Positions 1 through 8,005 of a stretch of DNA of 64,000 bases are shown here, one piece after another. The DNA is from Elusimicrobiota bacterium (GTDB lineage Bacteria > CG03 > SLGR01). Each line of letters opens with the position of its first letter. The first letter of the stretch is position 1. The position numbers were made by a program, and so were the translations under genes. The notes under the pieces were generated by a model. It did no database searches. It saw nothing but the letters and a program-made list of their open reading frames with translations, and was not told the DNA's origin. Location: the NCBI GenBank assembly GCA_003553445.1, contig PWEK01000094.1, forward strand, positions 1 to 64,000. The letters are read 5' to 3'.

Positions 1-429
1 ACAGGCTCTACAGGAGTGGGAAAATCTTTTATTGCCGAGGCCCTGGGTCATCAGGCATGTGTACATGAGTTTAAGACTGCTTGTTTTATTGCCCAGAAAT
101 TATTTACTGAACTTAAATGCGCCAAGGGAGACGGAACATATTTTAAAAAACTGAAACATCTCAAAAAACAGGATCTTTTGATTTTAGATGATTTCGGACT
201 GCATCCGTTTGACACCGACGCAAGACTGACTCTTCTGGAGATTATGCAGGATAGATACGGATTCAAGTCAACCATGATTGCTTCACAATTTCCCGTGCAG
301 AAATGGCATGAAATTATTGGAGAGCCTACAATCGCCGACGCTTTTTGCGACAGACTGGTTCACAGTTCCTACAGGATAGATTTGAAAGGCGAATCAGTCA
401 GAAAGAGTTACAGGCAGAAAGATTTTTAG
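1..429 (+). CDS. istB: IS21 transposition helper ATPase IstB (5' end off the window)
   Basis: IstB is the AAA+ helper of IS21 elements; it loads on target DNA and recruits the IstA transposase. The frame is open from base 1, and the first codons already encode the Walker A motif GSTGVGKS, so about 100 N-terminal residues are missing and the GTG at 16 is not the start. Walker B (LLILDDFG) follows about 50 residues later. The C-terminal half has the family landmarks DRYG, TMIASQFPV, KWHEIIG and DRLVH, ending with the conserved KGESVRKSYR tail. It reads as intact up to its stop, so the element may be recent. Confidence 0.9.
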   Translation, partial: TGSTGVGKSFIAEALGHQACVHEFKTACFIAQKLFTELKCAKGDGTYFKKLKHLKKQDLLILDDFGLHPFDTDARLTLLEIMQDRYGFKSTMIASQFPVQKWHEIIGEPTIADAFCDRLVHSSYRIDLKGESVRKSYRQKDF

Positions 430-514
430 AAAAAAGTCTCGTCTAAAACGGGACCCAGGTATTTGACACAAAGTTGCCACTTTTTGTAGAGTGGCATTAG
501 GAAAACTTGAATGA

Positions 515-1984
515 ATGGGGGGTGGTCACTTTGCTCCGGAATGGGTGGTCACTTTCCCCGGAATATGCAATGAAGATTATCCTAGCCCTTTAAAACCTCA
601 ATCAAAAGCATATTTAGATCTATTAAATACCTGTCAAATATATTTGGGCGTGATATGGAAAAACTATGGAAATATTGTCGAAGATGATTTGTCAGCAACA
701 CACTCTGAATATAGAAAAGCACAAGAGATGGATTTACCTACATTAATTGTAATTAAAGGAAAAAATACAATAGAAAGAGAAGAAAAGACTAAAGAGTTTG
801 TTAAAGAAATTAAAAAAGATGATCATAAGTATGAAAGATTCGAGAATAGTGGGGAATTACAAAAAAAGGTTCGTAAAAGGTTAATTAAACATATTAAAGA
901 CACTTACCATATAGAACCTACAGCTGCTCAAGAAGAAGTTGCAAAGAAAACTATTCAGGTTGCTTCATCTTTTGAACGCCAAAGATTAAAGAGATTAAGT
1001 TGGACTGAAATGGATAAGGAGTTAGCAAAGAAACTAGTAGCTGAAGCTGAACAAATTGAAGTTTCTAAATTAGAAGAGAAAGATGTTATCCATTCACTAT
1101 GGCAACGTGGATATTTGTGGGAAGAAGAAGATGAGTATTATGGAACGGCAGCTGGAATTCTTTTATTGGGAAATAATCCAACAGCAGTTTTCACTCACAC
1201 AAGAATTCAAATTGCAGCTTTTCCAGGAATAAAAAAAACACATAAACCTTTAGATCACGCTACAATAAGAAAACATTTGTCTGCTGGTATTGATGAAGCA
1301 GTTGCTTTTATTAACAAAAACACACGACATCCTTTAAGGGTTGTAGGACTCAATAGGGTACAGGTGGATGAATATCCGGAAGAAGCCATTCGTGAAGCTT
1401 TAGTAAACGCATTAGCTCATAGAGATTATGAAGATGCAGGAAAACGCATAGAAGTAAATTTATTTAAAGATAGAATTGAAATAATTAGTCCTGGAGATTT
1501 ACCAGGCGGTTTGTCTATAAGAAAATTGTTGAGTGGACAAGCTAAGTCGCGTTCAAGAAATCCTAATATAGCTCAAGGACTGAATTTACTGGACAGAATG
1601 GAAGAAAGGGGAACGGGAATTCAACGAATGACTGACGATATGTTAAACCATGGTTTGGATAAACCTGATATAAAAATCATCGATAATGAAGTTAATGTAA
1701 TTCTTTATGGGCCCGGGGATGATTTAGATAGAATAAAAACTCCAAAGAATGTTGCAGAATTTATACCACCGGCTATTGAAGAAAAACTAAACAAAAGACA
1801 AAAGAAAATATTGAAGCATGTACTTGAAACCGGTGAAGTAACAAGTGGGTGGTGCAAAAATGAATTTGGAGTAGTATATGATACTACTTATAGAGACTTA
1901 TCAGAATTGGTTGATTTAGGTATATTAGAAAAAAAAGGTAAAGGTAGAGGGACAAAATATGTTCTTAAAAACAGCAAAAAATAA
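515..1984 (+). CDS. DUF4062 / RecG-C-like ATP-binding protein, 5'-truncated by IS21
   Basis: The open frame starts inside the IS21 terminal repeats, so about the first 18 residues are insertion-sequence sequence, not native protein. The native part begins near 570 in a DUF4062-like region (YLGVIWKNYG, then a THSEYRKA segment). It is followed by a charged linker and a GHKL-type ATPase domain of the kind annotated as RecG C-terminal/HATPase_c_4 (EAIREALVNALAHRDY, the N-box equivalent; ISPGDLPGG; ERGTGIQRM). A winged-helix tail closes the protein. Such proteins are common in defence islands and beside type I restriction genes. Codon use is distinctly AT-rich compared with the chromosome to the right. 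The start of the DUF4062 domain is lost, so the product is probably non-functional unless the fused start at 515 is used. Confidence 0.75.
   Translation: MGGGHFAPEWVVTFPGICNEDYPSPLKPQSKAYLDLLNTCQIYLGVIWKNYGNIVEDDLSATHSEYRKAQEMDLPTLIVIKGKNTIEREEKTKEFVKEIKKDDHKYERFENSGELQKKVRKRLIKHIKDTYHIEPTAAQEEVAKKTIQVASSFERQRLKRLSWTEMDKELAKKLVAEAEQIEVSKLEEKDVIHSLWQRGYLWEEEDEYYGTAAGILLLGNNPTAVFTHTRIQIAAFPGIKKTHKPLDHATIRKHLSAGIDEAVAFINKNTRHPLRVVGLNRVQVDEYPEEAIREALVNALAHRDYEDAGKRIEVNLFKDRIEIISPGDLPGGLSIRKLLSGQAKSRSRNPNIAQGLNLLDRMEERGTGIQRMTDDMLNHGLDKPDIKIIDNEVNVILYGPGDDLDRIKTPKNVAEFIPPAIEEKLNKRQKKILKHVLETGEVTSGWCKNEFGVVYDTTYRDLSELVDLGILEKKGKGRGTKYVLKNSKK
520..564 (+). repeat. Tandem terminal repeats of the IS21 element
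   Basis: Two direct copies of a roughly 22-23 bp unit, GGGTGGTCACTTTgCTCCGGAAT and its one-base-shorter variant with CCCCGG, lie at 520-542 and 543-564. Repeats of this kind are the transposase binding sites at IS21 ends. They also supply in-frame codons to the truncated gene downstream. Confidence 0.8.
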
Positions 1985-1993
1985 TTTACCGAT

Positions 1994-2029
1994 AATCTAC
2001 CGATTTTTTTTGCGAATCTACCGATTTTT
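1994..2029 (+). repeat. Short direct repeat between two accessory gene remnants
   Basis: AATCTACCGATTTTT occurs at 1994-2008 and again at 2015-2029, and a partial copy (TTTACCGATAA) precedes them. The repeats sit just after the stop of the ATPase gene and directly upstream of a GAGG ribosome-binding site for the next small ORF. A regulatory site or slippage product is possible; I see no known element. Confidence 0.4.
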
Positions 2030-2038
2030 AGAGGATAA

Positions 2039-2131
2039 ATGAAAAAGAAAGAAGCTAATGCAAGAATAAAGACTAATAAGCTCCTTAGGGAAGCCAGATG
2101 GCCGATTCAGTGTTGGAAAACTGGATACTGA
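2039..2131 (+). pseudogene. Remnant of a restriction-type DEAD helicase (HsdR-like) N-terminus
   Basis: GAGG-ATAA-ATG begins a 30-codon frame whose first part, MKKKEANARIKTNKLLREA then RW, resembles the start of EcoEI/HsdR-type helicase-nuclease subunits (typically KEA-ARIKINKLLEEAGW). Similarity ends at the Trp and a stop follows after nine more codons. I read it as the 5' stub of a restriction gene whose body has been deleted. The identification rests on about 20 residues recalled from the family. Confidence 0.4.
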
Positions 2132-2455
2132 AAATTACTACTCCCCAAAAATTGTTAAAAAAACCCTTTTTAGCCTTCTAAATGGCTTGGAAGGCAAAAA
2201 AGGTTATGAGCAATGTAATCATATAAAAAAAACACATAAAACAAATAATTTATGGCCAAAGAGATTTTTATTAAATTGTTTTATCGGGATTTTGGCGTCG
2301 GATCGTCGTCAGCACAGGAAGAAGACGCCGAAAATTCAATTGTAGAAAAATCCCTCGCTGATTCCCGCACGATTCGGCGGACCTCCAGCTCGGAACATCA
2401 AAATATAAAAAATAAGGATCTTTTACGGACTTTCTGGAAGGTTTGATACAAAAGA
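2132..2455. other. Noncoding accessory junction upstream of the tRNA 3' end
   Basis: No convincing gene. The left part is very AT-rich; a block at about 2285-2400 is clearly more GC-rich and has no recognisable product in any frame. The base composition jumps suggest pieced-together remnants of mobile DNA next to the tRNA-Phe 3' end. I found no copy of the tRNA 3' segment that would mark an attachment site. Confidence 0.5.
2162..2205. repeat. Imperfect inverted repeat / hairpin
   Basis: Arms at 2162-2178 (ending AGCCTTC) and 2190-2205 (starting GAAGGC) pair over about 15 positions with an 11-nt loop. On the minus strand the hairpin is followed by a run of Ts, so it may be a minus-strand terminator, perhaps for transcription coming from the tRNA gene. 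Confidence 0.4.
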
Positions 2456-2531
2456 TGGTGGCGGGGGTCAGAATCGAACTGACGACACCCTGATTTTCAG
2501 TCAAGTGCTCTACCGACTGAGCTACCCCGCC
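2456..2531 (-). tRNA. tRNA-Phe (GAA)
   Basis: On the minus strand the sequence folds as a 76-nt tRNA. The acceptor stem GGCGGGG/CCCCGCC ends in discriminator A and an encoded CCA. The D arm is GCTC...GAGC. The anticodon stem CTTGA/TCAGG carries the loop CTGAAAA with anticodon GAA, and the T arm contains GTTCGATTC. A consensus promoter lies just upstream. Its 3' end faces the accessory remnants at 1-2.4 kb, the usual side for integrated elements. Confidence 0.96.
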
Positions 2532-2547
2532 ACCTTAAATTTGATAT

Positions 2548-2576
2548 TTTATACTAATAATAGGTTAATTTGTCAA
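2548..2576 (-). promoter_or_regulatory. Sigma-70-type promoter of tRNA-Phe
   Basis: On the minus strand TTGACA (2571-2576) and TATAAA (2548-2553) are separated by exactly 17 bp. Transcription would start around 2541, ten bases before the mature 5' end of the tRNA. It is divergent from, and back-to-back with, the promoter of the M23 peptidase gene. Confidence 0.75.
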
Positions 2577-2580
2577 CTTC

Positions 2581-2610
2581 TTGACATTATTATTATAAAT
2601 GTATTAGTAT
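2581..2610 (+). promoter_or_regulatory. Promoter of the M23 peptidase-bactofilin operon
   Basis: TTGACA at 2581-2586 and TAGTAT at 2605-2610 are 18 bp apart. The -10 ends only 9 bp before the ATG at 2620, and no Shine-Dalgarno sequence precedes that ATG, so the mRNA may be leaderless. Confidence 0.55.
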
Positions 2611-2619
2611 TATCATGTA

Positions 2620-3528
2620 ATGATTAAAATGATAAGAAAATGGGCAGGTAGAAAACTCACATTAATAGTCGCTCCCGGAAGAGCAAGTCGGTCGCTGCAT
2701 ATCCAATTCAGTTATCCTTTTGCCCTTTTCCTGATGCTTTTCCTTGTTTCCATACTTGTAACAGGAATATACTTTACCGATGTTTATTTAAACTACAGAA
2801 ACGCCGTCTCAGCAAACAGAGAACTTGTGCAAAAAAATGATGAATACGCGCAAAAGGTCGAAGAGGTACTGGACGTTCTTCAGGATATACGTGCTAATGA
2901 AATTAAAGTGAGGGGTATGCTGGGCATGGAGAGTTCTCAGGATATACTTGAAAACTACCCTATTGGCAGCAGCGAAAACTCTCTCGCATTCGATAATTTC
3001 AATTCCGGCAGATTTGAAAGAGAACGATTTATGGCAAACATAAATATGATCAGGGAAGAGACCTGGAATCAGAATAACAATGTAAAAGAAATAGAAAACT
3101 ACATAGACAGAAAAAGAGATATTCTGCTTTCCACTCCATCTATCTGGCCGACATTCGGTTATATTACAAGCCCATACGGATGGAGGGATCATCCAATCAC
3201 AAAAAGAAGAGAGCTCCACAGGGGTATGGATATATATAACCCTCTTAAAGAAGACGCTCCCATTAGAGCTACAGCCCCGGGTAAGGTTGTCTCTTCAGGT
3301 TGGGCAGGCTCATACGGAAAGCTTGTAATAATAGATCACGGCAACAATTTTTCAACAAGATACGCTCACTGTTCCGAAATACTGGTGGAACAGGGAGATG
3401 AGGTTACACAGGGTCAGATTATAGCATATATGGGAAGAACCGGGAGAGCAACAGGACCCCCCCTTCATTACGAGGTATGGCATAAGGGCCAGCCGGTGAA
3501 CCCAATTGAATTTGTGAAAGGAAGGTAA
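2620..3528 (+). CDS. Membrane-anchored M23 (LytM-type) peptidase with an altered HxH motif
   Basis: Inner-membrane-anchored murein hydrolase-like protein of 302 aa: basic N-terminus, one transmembrane segment at about 34-53, a coiled-coil stretch at about 60-95 and a C-terminal LytM domain (about 180-297). Zinc ligands H200 and D204 (HRGMD) and H283 are present, as is H250 (YAHCS). The first His of the usual HLH motif is Pro (GPPLHYEV), removing a residue that acts in catalysis in LytM. The Pro codons lie in a run of seven Cs. The bactofilin gene follows after 5 nt, the typical pairing in which bactofilins place an M23 enzyme in the wall. It may be a regulatory or scaffold form rather than an active peptidase. 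Confidence 0.85.
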   Translation: MIKMIRKWAGRKLTLIVAPGRASRSLHIQFSYPFALFLMLFLVSILVTGIYFTDVYLNYRNAVSANRELVQKNDEYAQKVEEVLDVLQDIRANEIKVRGMLGMESSQDILENYPIGSSENSLAFDNFNSGRFERERFMANINMIREETWNQNNNVKEIENYIDRKRDILLSTPSIWPTFGYITSPYGWRDHPITKRRELHRGMDIYNPLKEDAPIRATAPGKVVSSGWAGSYGKLVIIDHGNNFSTRYAHCSEILVEQGDEVTQGQIIAYMGRTGRATGPPLHYEVWHKGQPVNPIEFVKGR

Positions 3529-3533
3529 ATCCA

Positions 3534-3950
3534 TTGTTTTCCAGCAATAAGAAAAAAAGTTTTTCAGGAAAAATTGAAACATTAATCAGCCAGGACACCT
3601 ACATTGAAGGCACCATAGAATCTTCAGGAACCCTAAGAATTGACGGGACAGTGAAAGGCGGAATAAAGAAGGCCGATGGTGTAATTGTGGGTGAAAACGG
3701 CATAGTAGAAGGAGATATTAATTCAAAAGGTGTCAGCTTGGCAGGCAGAATAAGGGGCAATGTTTACTCTGAAGTTGAACTTGAACTGCTTCCCGGTTCA
3801 ACATTGACCGGAGACATCGAAACATCGAAACTTTCAATAGCTGAAGGAGCTCACTTTGACGGTGTATGTACAATGATAGAGGAAGATTCAACCGGACGAA
3901 GAAAAAAACAAGGCACTAAAAAAGAAAAGGAAGAAAGCAGCTCTACCTGA
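3534..3950 (+). CDS. Bactofilin
   Basis: Polymer-forming cytoskeletal protein (DUF583/PF04519) of 138 aa. The core shows the six-residue beta-helix periodicity with repeated IDG/GEN/AGR turns (TYIEGTIESSGTLRIDGTV, then VSLAGRIRGNV). A lysine- and serine-rich tail follows. The start is TTG at 3534 with AAGGAAGG about ten bases upstream. Bactofilins assemble without nucleotide and anchor wall enzymes; the partner here is the M23 protein encoded immediately upstream. The 3' end overlaps the convergent lipoprotein gene by 8 bp. Confidence 0.92.
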   Translation: MFSSNKKKSFSGKIETLISQDTYIEGTIESSGTLRIDGTVKGGIKKADGVIVGENGIVEGDINSKGVSLAGRIRGNVYSEVELELLPGSTLTGDIETSKLSIAEGAHFDGVCTMIEEDSTGRRKKQGTKKEKEESSST

Positions 3951-4500
3951 GAAACTCTATAACTTCCTCAATTTTTCGTTTAACATTAATATTATCAACG
4001 ATGTCTCTAGAAACCACCAGGTAATCTATAGCTGAACGATACTTAAGCTCTTTAATAGACTCACAGGCTCTTAATCTAACGTGTATGTTCTCGTCTGGAT
4101 TTTCAATTACCTCGATTAGAGGAAGAATATTATCCACTCCCCCCACATAACCAAGCATATCTACTATCCAGAACCTCATCTTCCAGTTTCGGGTTCCCTT
4201 AAGCCACCCTATTAATATTGGTGCGGTCTGAGGCCCCGTGTCCATTATTTCCACAGCCTCGCTCATTGTATTTTTCCCAACGTACTCAAGCGGATTTTCA
4301 CGGGCAATTTCCTCAACACGGTAAAGAATACTTTCTATTTTCTGTTTAGTTTCTTCATCAATTCTTTCTATTTCTTCTTCTCGGGTTTCATAAGGAACCT
4401 CTTCCGGCGACACTACCCTTTTTTCTGCGCAGCCTGAGAAAAAAATTGCAACTATTCCCACAACAGCAAAGACTATTTTAAAATTTTTAACGTTATTCAT
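3943..4500 (-). CDS. HEAT-repeat-like lipoprotein
   Basis: 185-aa secreted lipoprotein. A signal peptide ends in the lipobox FFSGC, giving acylated Cys24. A charged helical segment with many Glu/Arg residues follows, then two or three alpha-helical repeats of HEAT type (for example MRFWIVDMLGYVGG and VRLRACESIKEL). HEAT-repeat lipoproteins usually serve in protein-protein contacts; no enzyme motif is visible. It has a good ribosome-binding site (GGAGG, 5 bases from ATG) and is convergent with the bactofilin gene. The exact function is unknown. Confidence 0.75.
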   Translation of the reverse strand: MNNVKNFKIVFAVVGIVAIFFSGCAEKRVVSPEEVPYETREEEIERIDEETKQKIESILYRVEEIARENPLEYVGKNTMSEAVEIMDTGPQTAPILIGWLKGTRNWKMRFWIVDMLGYVGGVDNILPLIEVIENPDENIHVRLRACESIKELKYRSAIDYLVVSRDIVDNINVKRKIEEVIEFLR

Positions 4501-4619
4501 AATTACCTCCGATTAAACATCTTTGATTTACTTTTCCAAATTAACCCGGCCAGTTTCCTTATGGACAGGATTTTTTCATATAAACCATATTCACTCAAAA
4601 CACCTCTTACTGTATAGAA

Positions 4620-5036
4620 TTATTTATTTTTTTGTCTTTTCAAACAATCCTTTAACTGGTTATTTCTTGTGTGAAATGGAAAAAGGCTTTCCATATTATA
4701 TGTATCATAACTTCCGTCTACTCCACAGCAGTAAATTTTTACCCCTTCCCCAAACTCATTTATAACCTGCAAACATGCGCCGCACGGTATTGAAGTTTTT
4801 TTTGAAGAAGCCGCCACAGCTATTTTTTTTATCTTTTTTTCGCCTTCCGAGATTGCTTTAAGTATTGCTACCCTTTCCGCGCAAACCGTTAAGCCGTAGG
4901 AAGCGTTTTCTATGTTGCAGCCTTCATAAATTTTCCCGGAATCACACTCAACAGCAGCTCCCACTCTAAAATTCGAATAAGGTACATATGCATTTTTCAT
5001 ATTACTTACCGCGAGATCAATAAGCCTGTTTTTCAT
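4620..5036 (-). CDS. cdd: Cytidine deaminase
   Basis: Converts cytidine and deoxycytidine to uridine and deoxyuridine. The 138-aa protein has the homotetrameric Cdd motifs: the substrate-contacting NIENASYG segment, the zinc/catalytic pair CAE (VCAERVA) and PCGAC. It is the last gene of the minus-strand nucleoside salvage operon, four bases after mtnP. The product would feed the pyrimidine phosphorylase encoded two genes upstream. The C-terminus is a little longer than usual and Lys-rich. Confidence 0.93.
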   Translation of the reverse strand: MKNRLIDLAVSNMKNAYVPYSNFRVGAAVECDSGKIYEGCNIENASYGLTVCAERVAILKAISEGEKKIKKIAVAASSKKTSIPCGACLQVINEFGEGVKIYCCGVDGSYDTYNMESLFPFHTRNNQLKDCLKRQKNK

Positions 5037-5040
5037 AATT

Positions 5041-5910
5041 TCATAAATACTTTTCTATTATCAACTTAAGCTTTTTCGCTGCGCTTTTGTCAATTTTATC
5101 TTTTTCCGTCACAATCGAGTTCTCTAGAGCCTTTCTGCACCGGCAGGATAAAAATTCCTCCTCCCCCAGGTTGGGAATAATCCTTTTCAGAACTTTCCTG
5201 GCTTTTTTGGAGTTTTCTTTCATCTGGGTCACAACCAGGTCTGCAGAAACCACCCCCTGGGATGTATTCCAGCAGTCGTAATCCGTAACCAGCGCAAGGG
5301 TGCAGTAACAGATTTCAGCTTCTCTTGCCAGCCTTGCTTCCGGCAAAGCCGTCATGCCTATAACATCCATGCCCCACGACCTGTAAATTTTCGACTCGGC
5401 AAAGGTGGAAAACTGCGGGCCCTCTATACAAATATAGGTGCCTCCCAAATGAGTTCTTATCCCCTCCACCTTGCAGACCTTGCCAACCTCATCAGACAAA
5501 GATGAACATACCGGTTTATCAAAGGGAATATGCGCAACAATTCCATTATCGAAAAAAGTTGAAGCCCGGGACCTTGTTCTGTCAAAATACTGATCGACGA
5601 CAACAAAATCCCCTGGTCTTATAGTTTCCTGCATGCTTCCCACAGCGCTCACCGAAATTAAATTTTCAACTCCCATTTTCTTCATGGCGTAAATATTAGC
5701 CCGGTAGTTAATTCCCGAAGGGGGAATGTGATGGCCTTTTCCATGTCTCGGAAGAAAGGCAACTTTAGTACTGTTTAATTCACCCGTGATAACTTTATCT
5801 GAAGGATTTCCAAACGGGGTCTTTATTTTAAGTTCCTTTATTTTCTTTAATCCTTCAAGAGAATATATACCGCTGCCGCCTATAATGCCGATTTTAATCT
5901 TTTTATTCAT
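5041..5910 (-). CDS. mtnP: S-methyl-5'-thioadenosine phosphorylase
   Basis: Phosphorolyses methylthioadenosine (a polyamine and SAM by-product) to adenine and methylthioribose-1-phosphate. 289 aa. The N-terminal phosphate loop IGGSGIY is followed by RHGKGH, the NAA-equivalent SAVGSM, and EGPQFST with FAES. The specificity segment VIGMTALPEA, followed by TDYDCW, fits the MTAP rather than the PNP branch of PNP family 2. It lies between pdp and cdd in the salvage operon. A related inosine-type 6-oxopurine specificity cannot be fully excluded, but the TDYD signature favours an aminopurine. Confidence 0.9.
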   Translation of the reverse strand: MNKKIKIGIIGGSGIYSLEGLKKIKELKIKTPFGNPSDKVITGELNSTKVAFLPRHGKGHHIPPSGINYRANIYAMKKMGVENLISVSAVGSMQETIRPGDFVVVDQYFDRTRSRASTFFDNGIVAHIPFDKPVCSSLSDEVGKVCKVEGIRTHLGGTYICIEGPQFSTFAESKIYRSWGMDVIGMTALPEARLAREAEICYCTLALVTDYDCWNTSQGVVSADLVVTQMKENSKKARKVLKRIIPNLGEEEFLSCRCRKALENSIVTEKDKIDKSAAKKLKLIIEKYL

Positions 5911-5936
5911 TTTTTCACCTTTTTACTATGTACCAT

Positions 5937-7199
5937 TTAATTTATAATGACTGAACGCCGATAACTATTTGCCTGTCGCGACAAATCTTCCTCCCTGGAA
6001 GAAAACAGCCGGGCAAGAGGCTCACCTTTTTCAACTTTCTCACCTACTTTTTTGTTAACTAAAATACCAGCTGAATAATCCGGCTTTTGCCCTATTCTTT
6101 TACGGCCTGTGCCAAGCGATGATACGCATAAACCTATGGACCTCGTATCCATCGCCCTTATACAGCCGCCTGTTTGCGCTATCACATCCTTATAATAGCG
6201 GGGCTTGGGCAAAACCTTTTCCGGGTTATCGCATACGCGCCTGTCTCCTTTTTGAAATTCTATCATATCACCAAATTTTTCAAGGGCCATCCCGTTTGAA
6301 AGATTCGCTATCGCTTCTTCTTTTGCCCTATGCTTGTCCTCGTAAATTTCTGCCATAACAGCCATCTCGGAAACCAGCTCAACTATCAGCTTTTTTATAT
6401 CCGCAGGGCCAGAACCTTTCATAAGGTCTATTGCCTGCTTTACCTCACATGCATTTCCTATTGCCCTGCCCAGCGGCTGGTTCATGTCAGTTATCATTGC
6501 AATGGTTTTTCGTCCGAATCTTGTTCCAATATCCTCCATATAATCCGCAAGTTTCCTGGCATCTTCATGTTTTCTCATAAATGCGCCGTTACCCGATTTA
6601 ACATCAAGGACTAAACCGCTTGCGCCTTCCGCAATTTTTTTGCTCATAATACTTGCCGCAATCATGGGTATAGACTCAACCGTAGCTGTTACATCTCTCA
6701 GTTCATACAGTCTTTTGTCGGCAGGCGCAATATTTTCCGTCTGACTTATAATCGCTACCCCGATACTCTCCAGCTGCTTCTTGAAATCAGAAACTGACAG
6801 CTCAACTCTACAGCCGGGTATAGACTCCAGCTTATCCAGGGTTCCGCCAGTATGCCCAAGCGCGCGCCCGCTCATTTTCGGAACGACAATTCCCAGAGAA
6901 GCAGCAAGGGGAGCAAGGGTTAAAGAAACCCCGTCTCCAACACCGCCCGTGGAATGTTTATCAACAGCATTTTTTCCAAAAGCGCTAAGATCCACCTGCT
7001 CTCCGGATTCTACCATAATTTCCGTTAAATCGGCAAGCTCTCTGGATACCATCCCTTTAAAATAAACAGCCATTAAAAATGCCGATATCTGATACTCAGG
7101 AACCTCTTTTTTTAACAAACCCTTTATCATGAAATTAAGCTCCCGGCGGCTTAGTTCTCCCCCCTGGCGCTTCTTGTAGATTATGTCGTATGCATTCAT
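5937..7199 (-). CDS. pdp: Pyrimidine-nucleoside phosphorylase
   Basis: Splits uridine and (deoxy)thymidine into base and (deoxy)ribose-1-phosphate. 420 aa; belongs to the thymidine phosphorylase/anthranilate phosphoribosyltransferase family. The N-terminal alpha domain is followed by the phosphate-binding KHSTGGVGDG loop and the family signature SGRALGHTGGTLDKLE, then the C-terminal PYNP barrel-sandwich domain (KPDYSAGILVNKKVGEKVEKG). It overlaps the PNP gene upstream by 4 bp (ATGA), so the two are translationally coupled. Sequence alone does not distinguish a Pdp from a strict DeoA. Confidence 0.92.
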   Translation of the reverse strand: MNAYDIIYKKRQGGELSRRELNFMIKGLLKKEVPEYQISAFLMAVYFKGMVSRELADLTEIMVESGEQVDLSAFGKNAVDKHSTGGVGDGVSLTLAPLAASLGIVVPKMSGRALGHTGGTLDKLESIPGCRVELSVSDFKKQLESIGVAIISQTENIAPADKRLYELRDVTATVESIPMIAASIMSKKIAEGASGLVLDVKSGNGAFMRKHEDARKLADYMEDIGTRFGRKTIAMITDMNQPLGRAIGNACEVKQAIDLMKGSGPADIKKLIVELVSEMAVMAEIYEDKHRAKEEAIANLSNGMALEKFGDMIEFQKGDRRVCDNPEKVLPKPRYYKDVIAQTGGCIRAMDTRSIGLCVSSLGTGRKRIGQKPDYSAGILVNKKVGEKVEKGEPLARLFSSREEDLSRQANSYRRSVIIN

Positions 7200-8005
7200 A
7201 TCCTGGCAATAAACTCTCTTAAAAATTCACTTATAGTTTTGAGGGAATTTTGGGAAATGCGAAGAACTTCTTTATGAGAAGTTCCCTCTTCACCCATACC
7301 GGAAGCCATGTTCGTTATTAATGAAAGGCCGAAAACCTCCAGTCCGCAATACTTCGCCGCAATCACTTCCGGCACAGTTGACATTCCAACCATATCACCC
7401 CCCAATACCCTCACCATTGAAACCTCTGCCGGTGTTTCATACATTGGTCCCGTTGTCGCAGTGTATACACCTTTTTTTAATTTTATCCGCTTTCCTTCAC
7501 CGGAGACAGCCAAAGCTTCTTTAATTAAACGCCGGCTGTAGGCTTCTCCCATATCAATAAATGCGGAGCTTCCTCTAAGCGGGTTATCTCCCATAAGATT
7601 TATATGGTCTGTAATTATTACCATATCCCCCGGTTTAAATTCCGTGTTTACAGAGCCGGCTGCATTCGTAACAATCATTTTTTTTAAGCCGCACCGTGAA
7701 AAAACCCTGACCGGAAAAGTTATCTCCTGCATTGAAAACCCTTCATAATAATGAAGCCTTCCCGACATAATTAGAACCTTAACGCCATTTAACACCCCAT
7801 AAAAAAGCATACCTTTATGCCCCTCAACATCAGGGCTTTTAAAATAAGGGATGTCTTCATAATTTATTTCGGCCTCTTTTCTGAAACCCTCCAGGGCGTC
7901 TCCCAAACCGCTCCCCAAAATCATCAGAACCTCTGGTTCTCCCGGAATATTATCTTTAATAAACTCGGCGCTCTTTTTAGCTCTCTTTTTGTCTATATCA
8001 TTCAT
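7196..8005 (-). CDS. punA: Purine-nucleoside phosphorylase (trimeric type)
   Basis: Phosphorolyses inosine and guanosine (and deoxy forms) to base and sugar-1-phosphate. 269 aa. Motifs are the phosphate loop LGSGLGDAL, SGRLHYYEG, VTNAAGSVN, GPMYETPAE, the MVGMSTVPEV segment and LITNMASG, whose Asn indicates 6-oxopurine preference. It overlaps deoB upstream and pdp downstream by 4 bp each. Together with Pdp it supplies the pentose-1-phosphate used by DeoB. Confidence 0.92.
   Translation of the reverse strand: MNDIDKKRAKKSAEFIKDNIPGEPEVLMILGSGLGDALEGFRKEAEINYEDIPYFKSPDVEGHKGMLFYGVLNGVKVLIMSGRLHYYEGFSMQEITFPVRVFSRCGLKKMIVTNAAGSVNTEFKPGDMVIITDHINLMGDNPLRGSSAFIDMGEAYSRRLIKEALAVSGEGKRIKLKKGVYTATTGPMYETPAEVSMVRVLGGDMVGMSTVPEVIAAKYCGLEVFGLSLITNMASGMGEEGTSHKEVLRISQNSLKTISEFLREFIARI

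Larger units (their letters stand above)
1..569 (+). mobile_element. Right end of an IS21-family insertion sequence
   Basis: The 3' part of istB is followed by a noncoding end with two tandem copies of a repeat beginning GGGTGGTCACTTT (520-542 and 543-564), which is the repeated terminal architecture of IS21-type elements. The element probably ends in TGCA near 569, where the sequence changes abruptly into the body of another gene. The istA transposase and the left end lie outside the window. Confidence 0.85.

Noticed and set aside
1960-2041. Possible frameshift at the A-run that would extend the ATPase through the repeated ACCGAT segment
   Set aside because: The protein already ends with a complete winged-helix tail and the added residues match nothing.
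2252-2446. Open frames on both strands (64 and 77 codons) before the tRNA
   Set aside because: No ribosome-binding site, low-complexity composition and partial overlap with the tRNA; no recognisable protein.
2456-2531. Attachment-site duplication at tRNA-Phe
   Set aside because: No second copy of the tRNA 3' segment was found in the left accessory part; one may lie outside the window.
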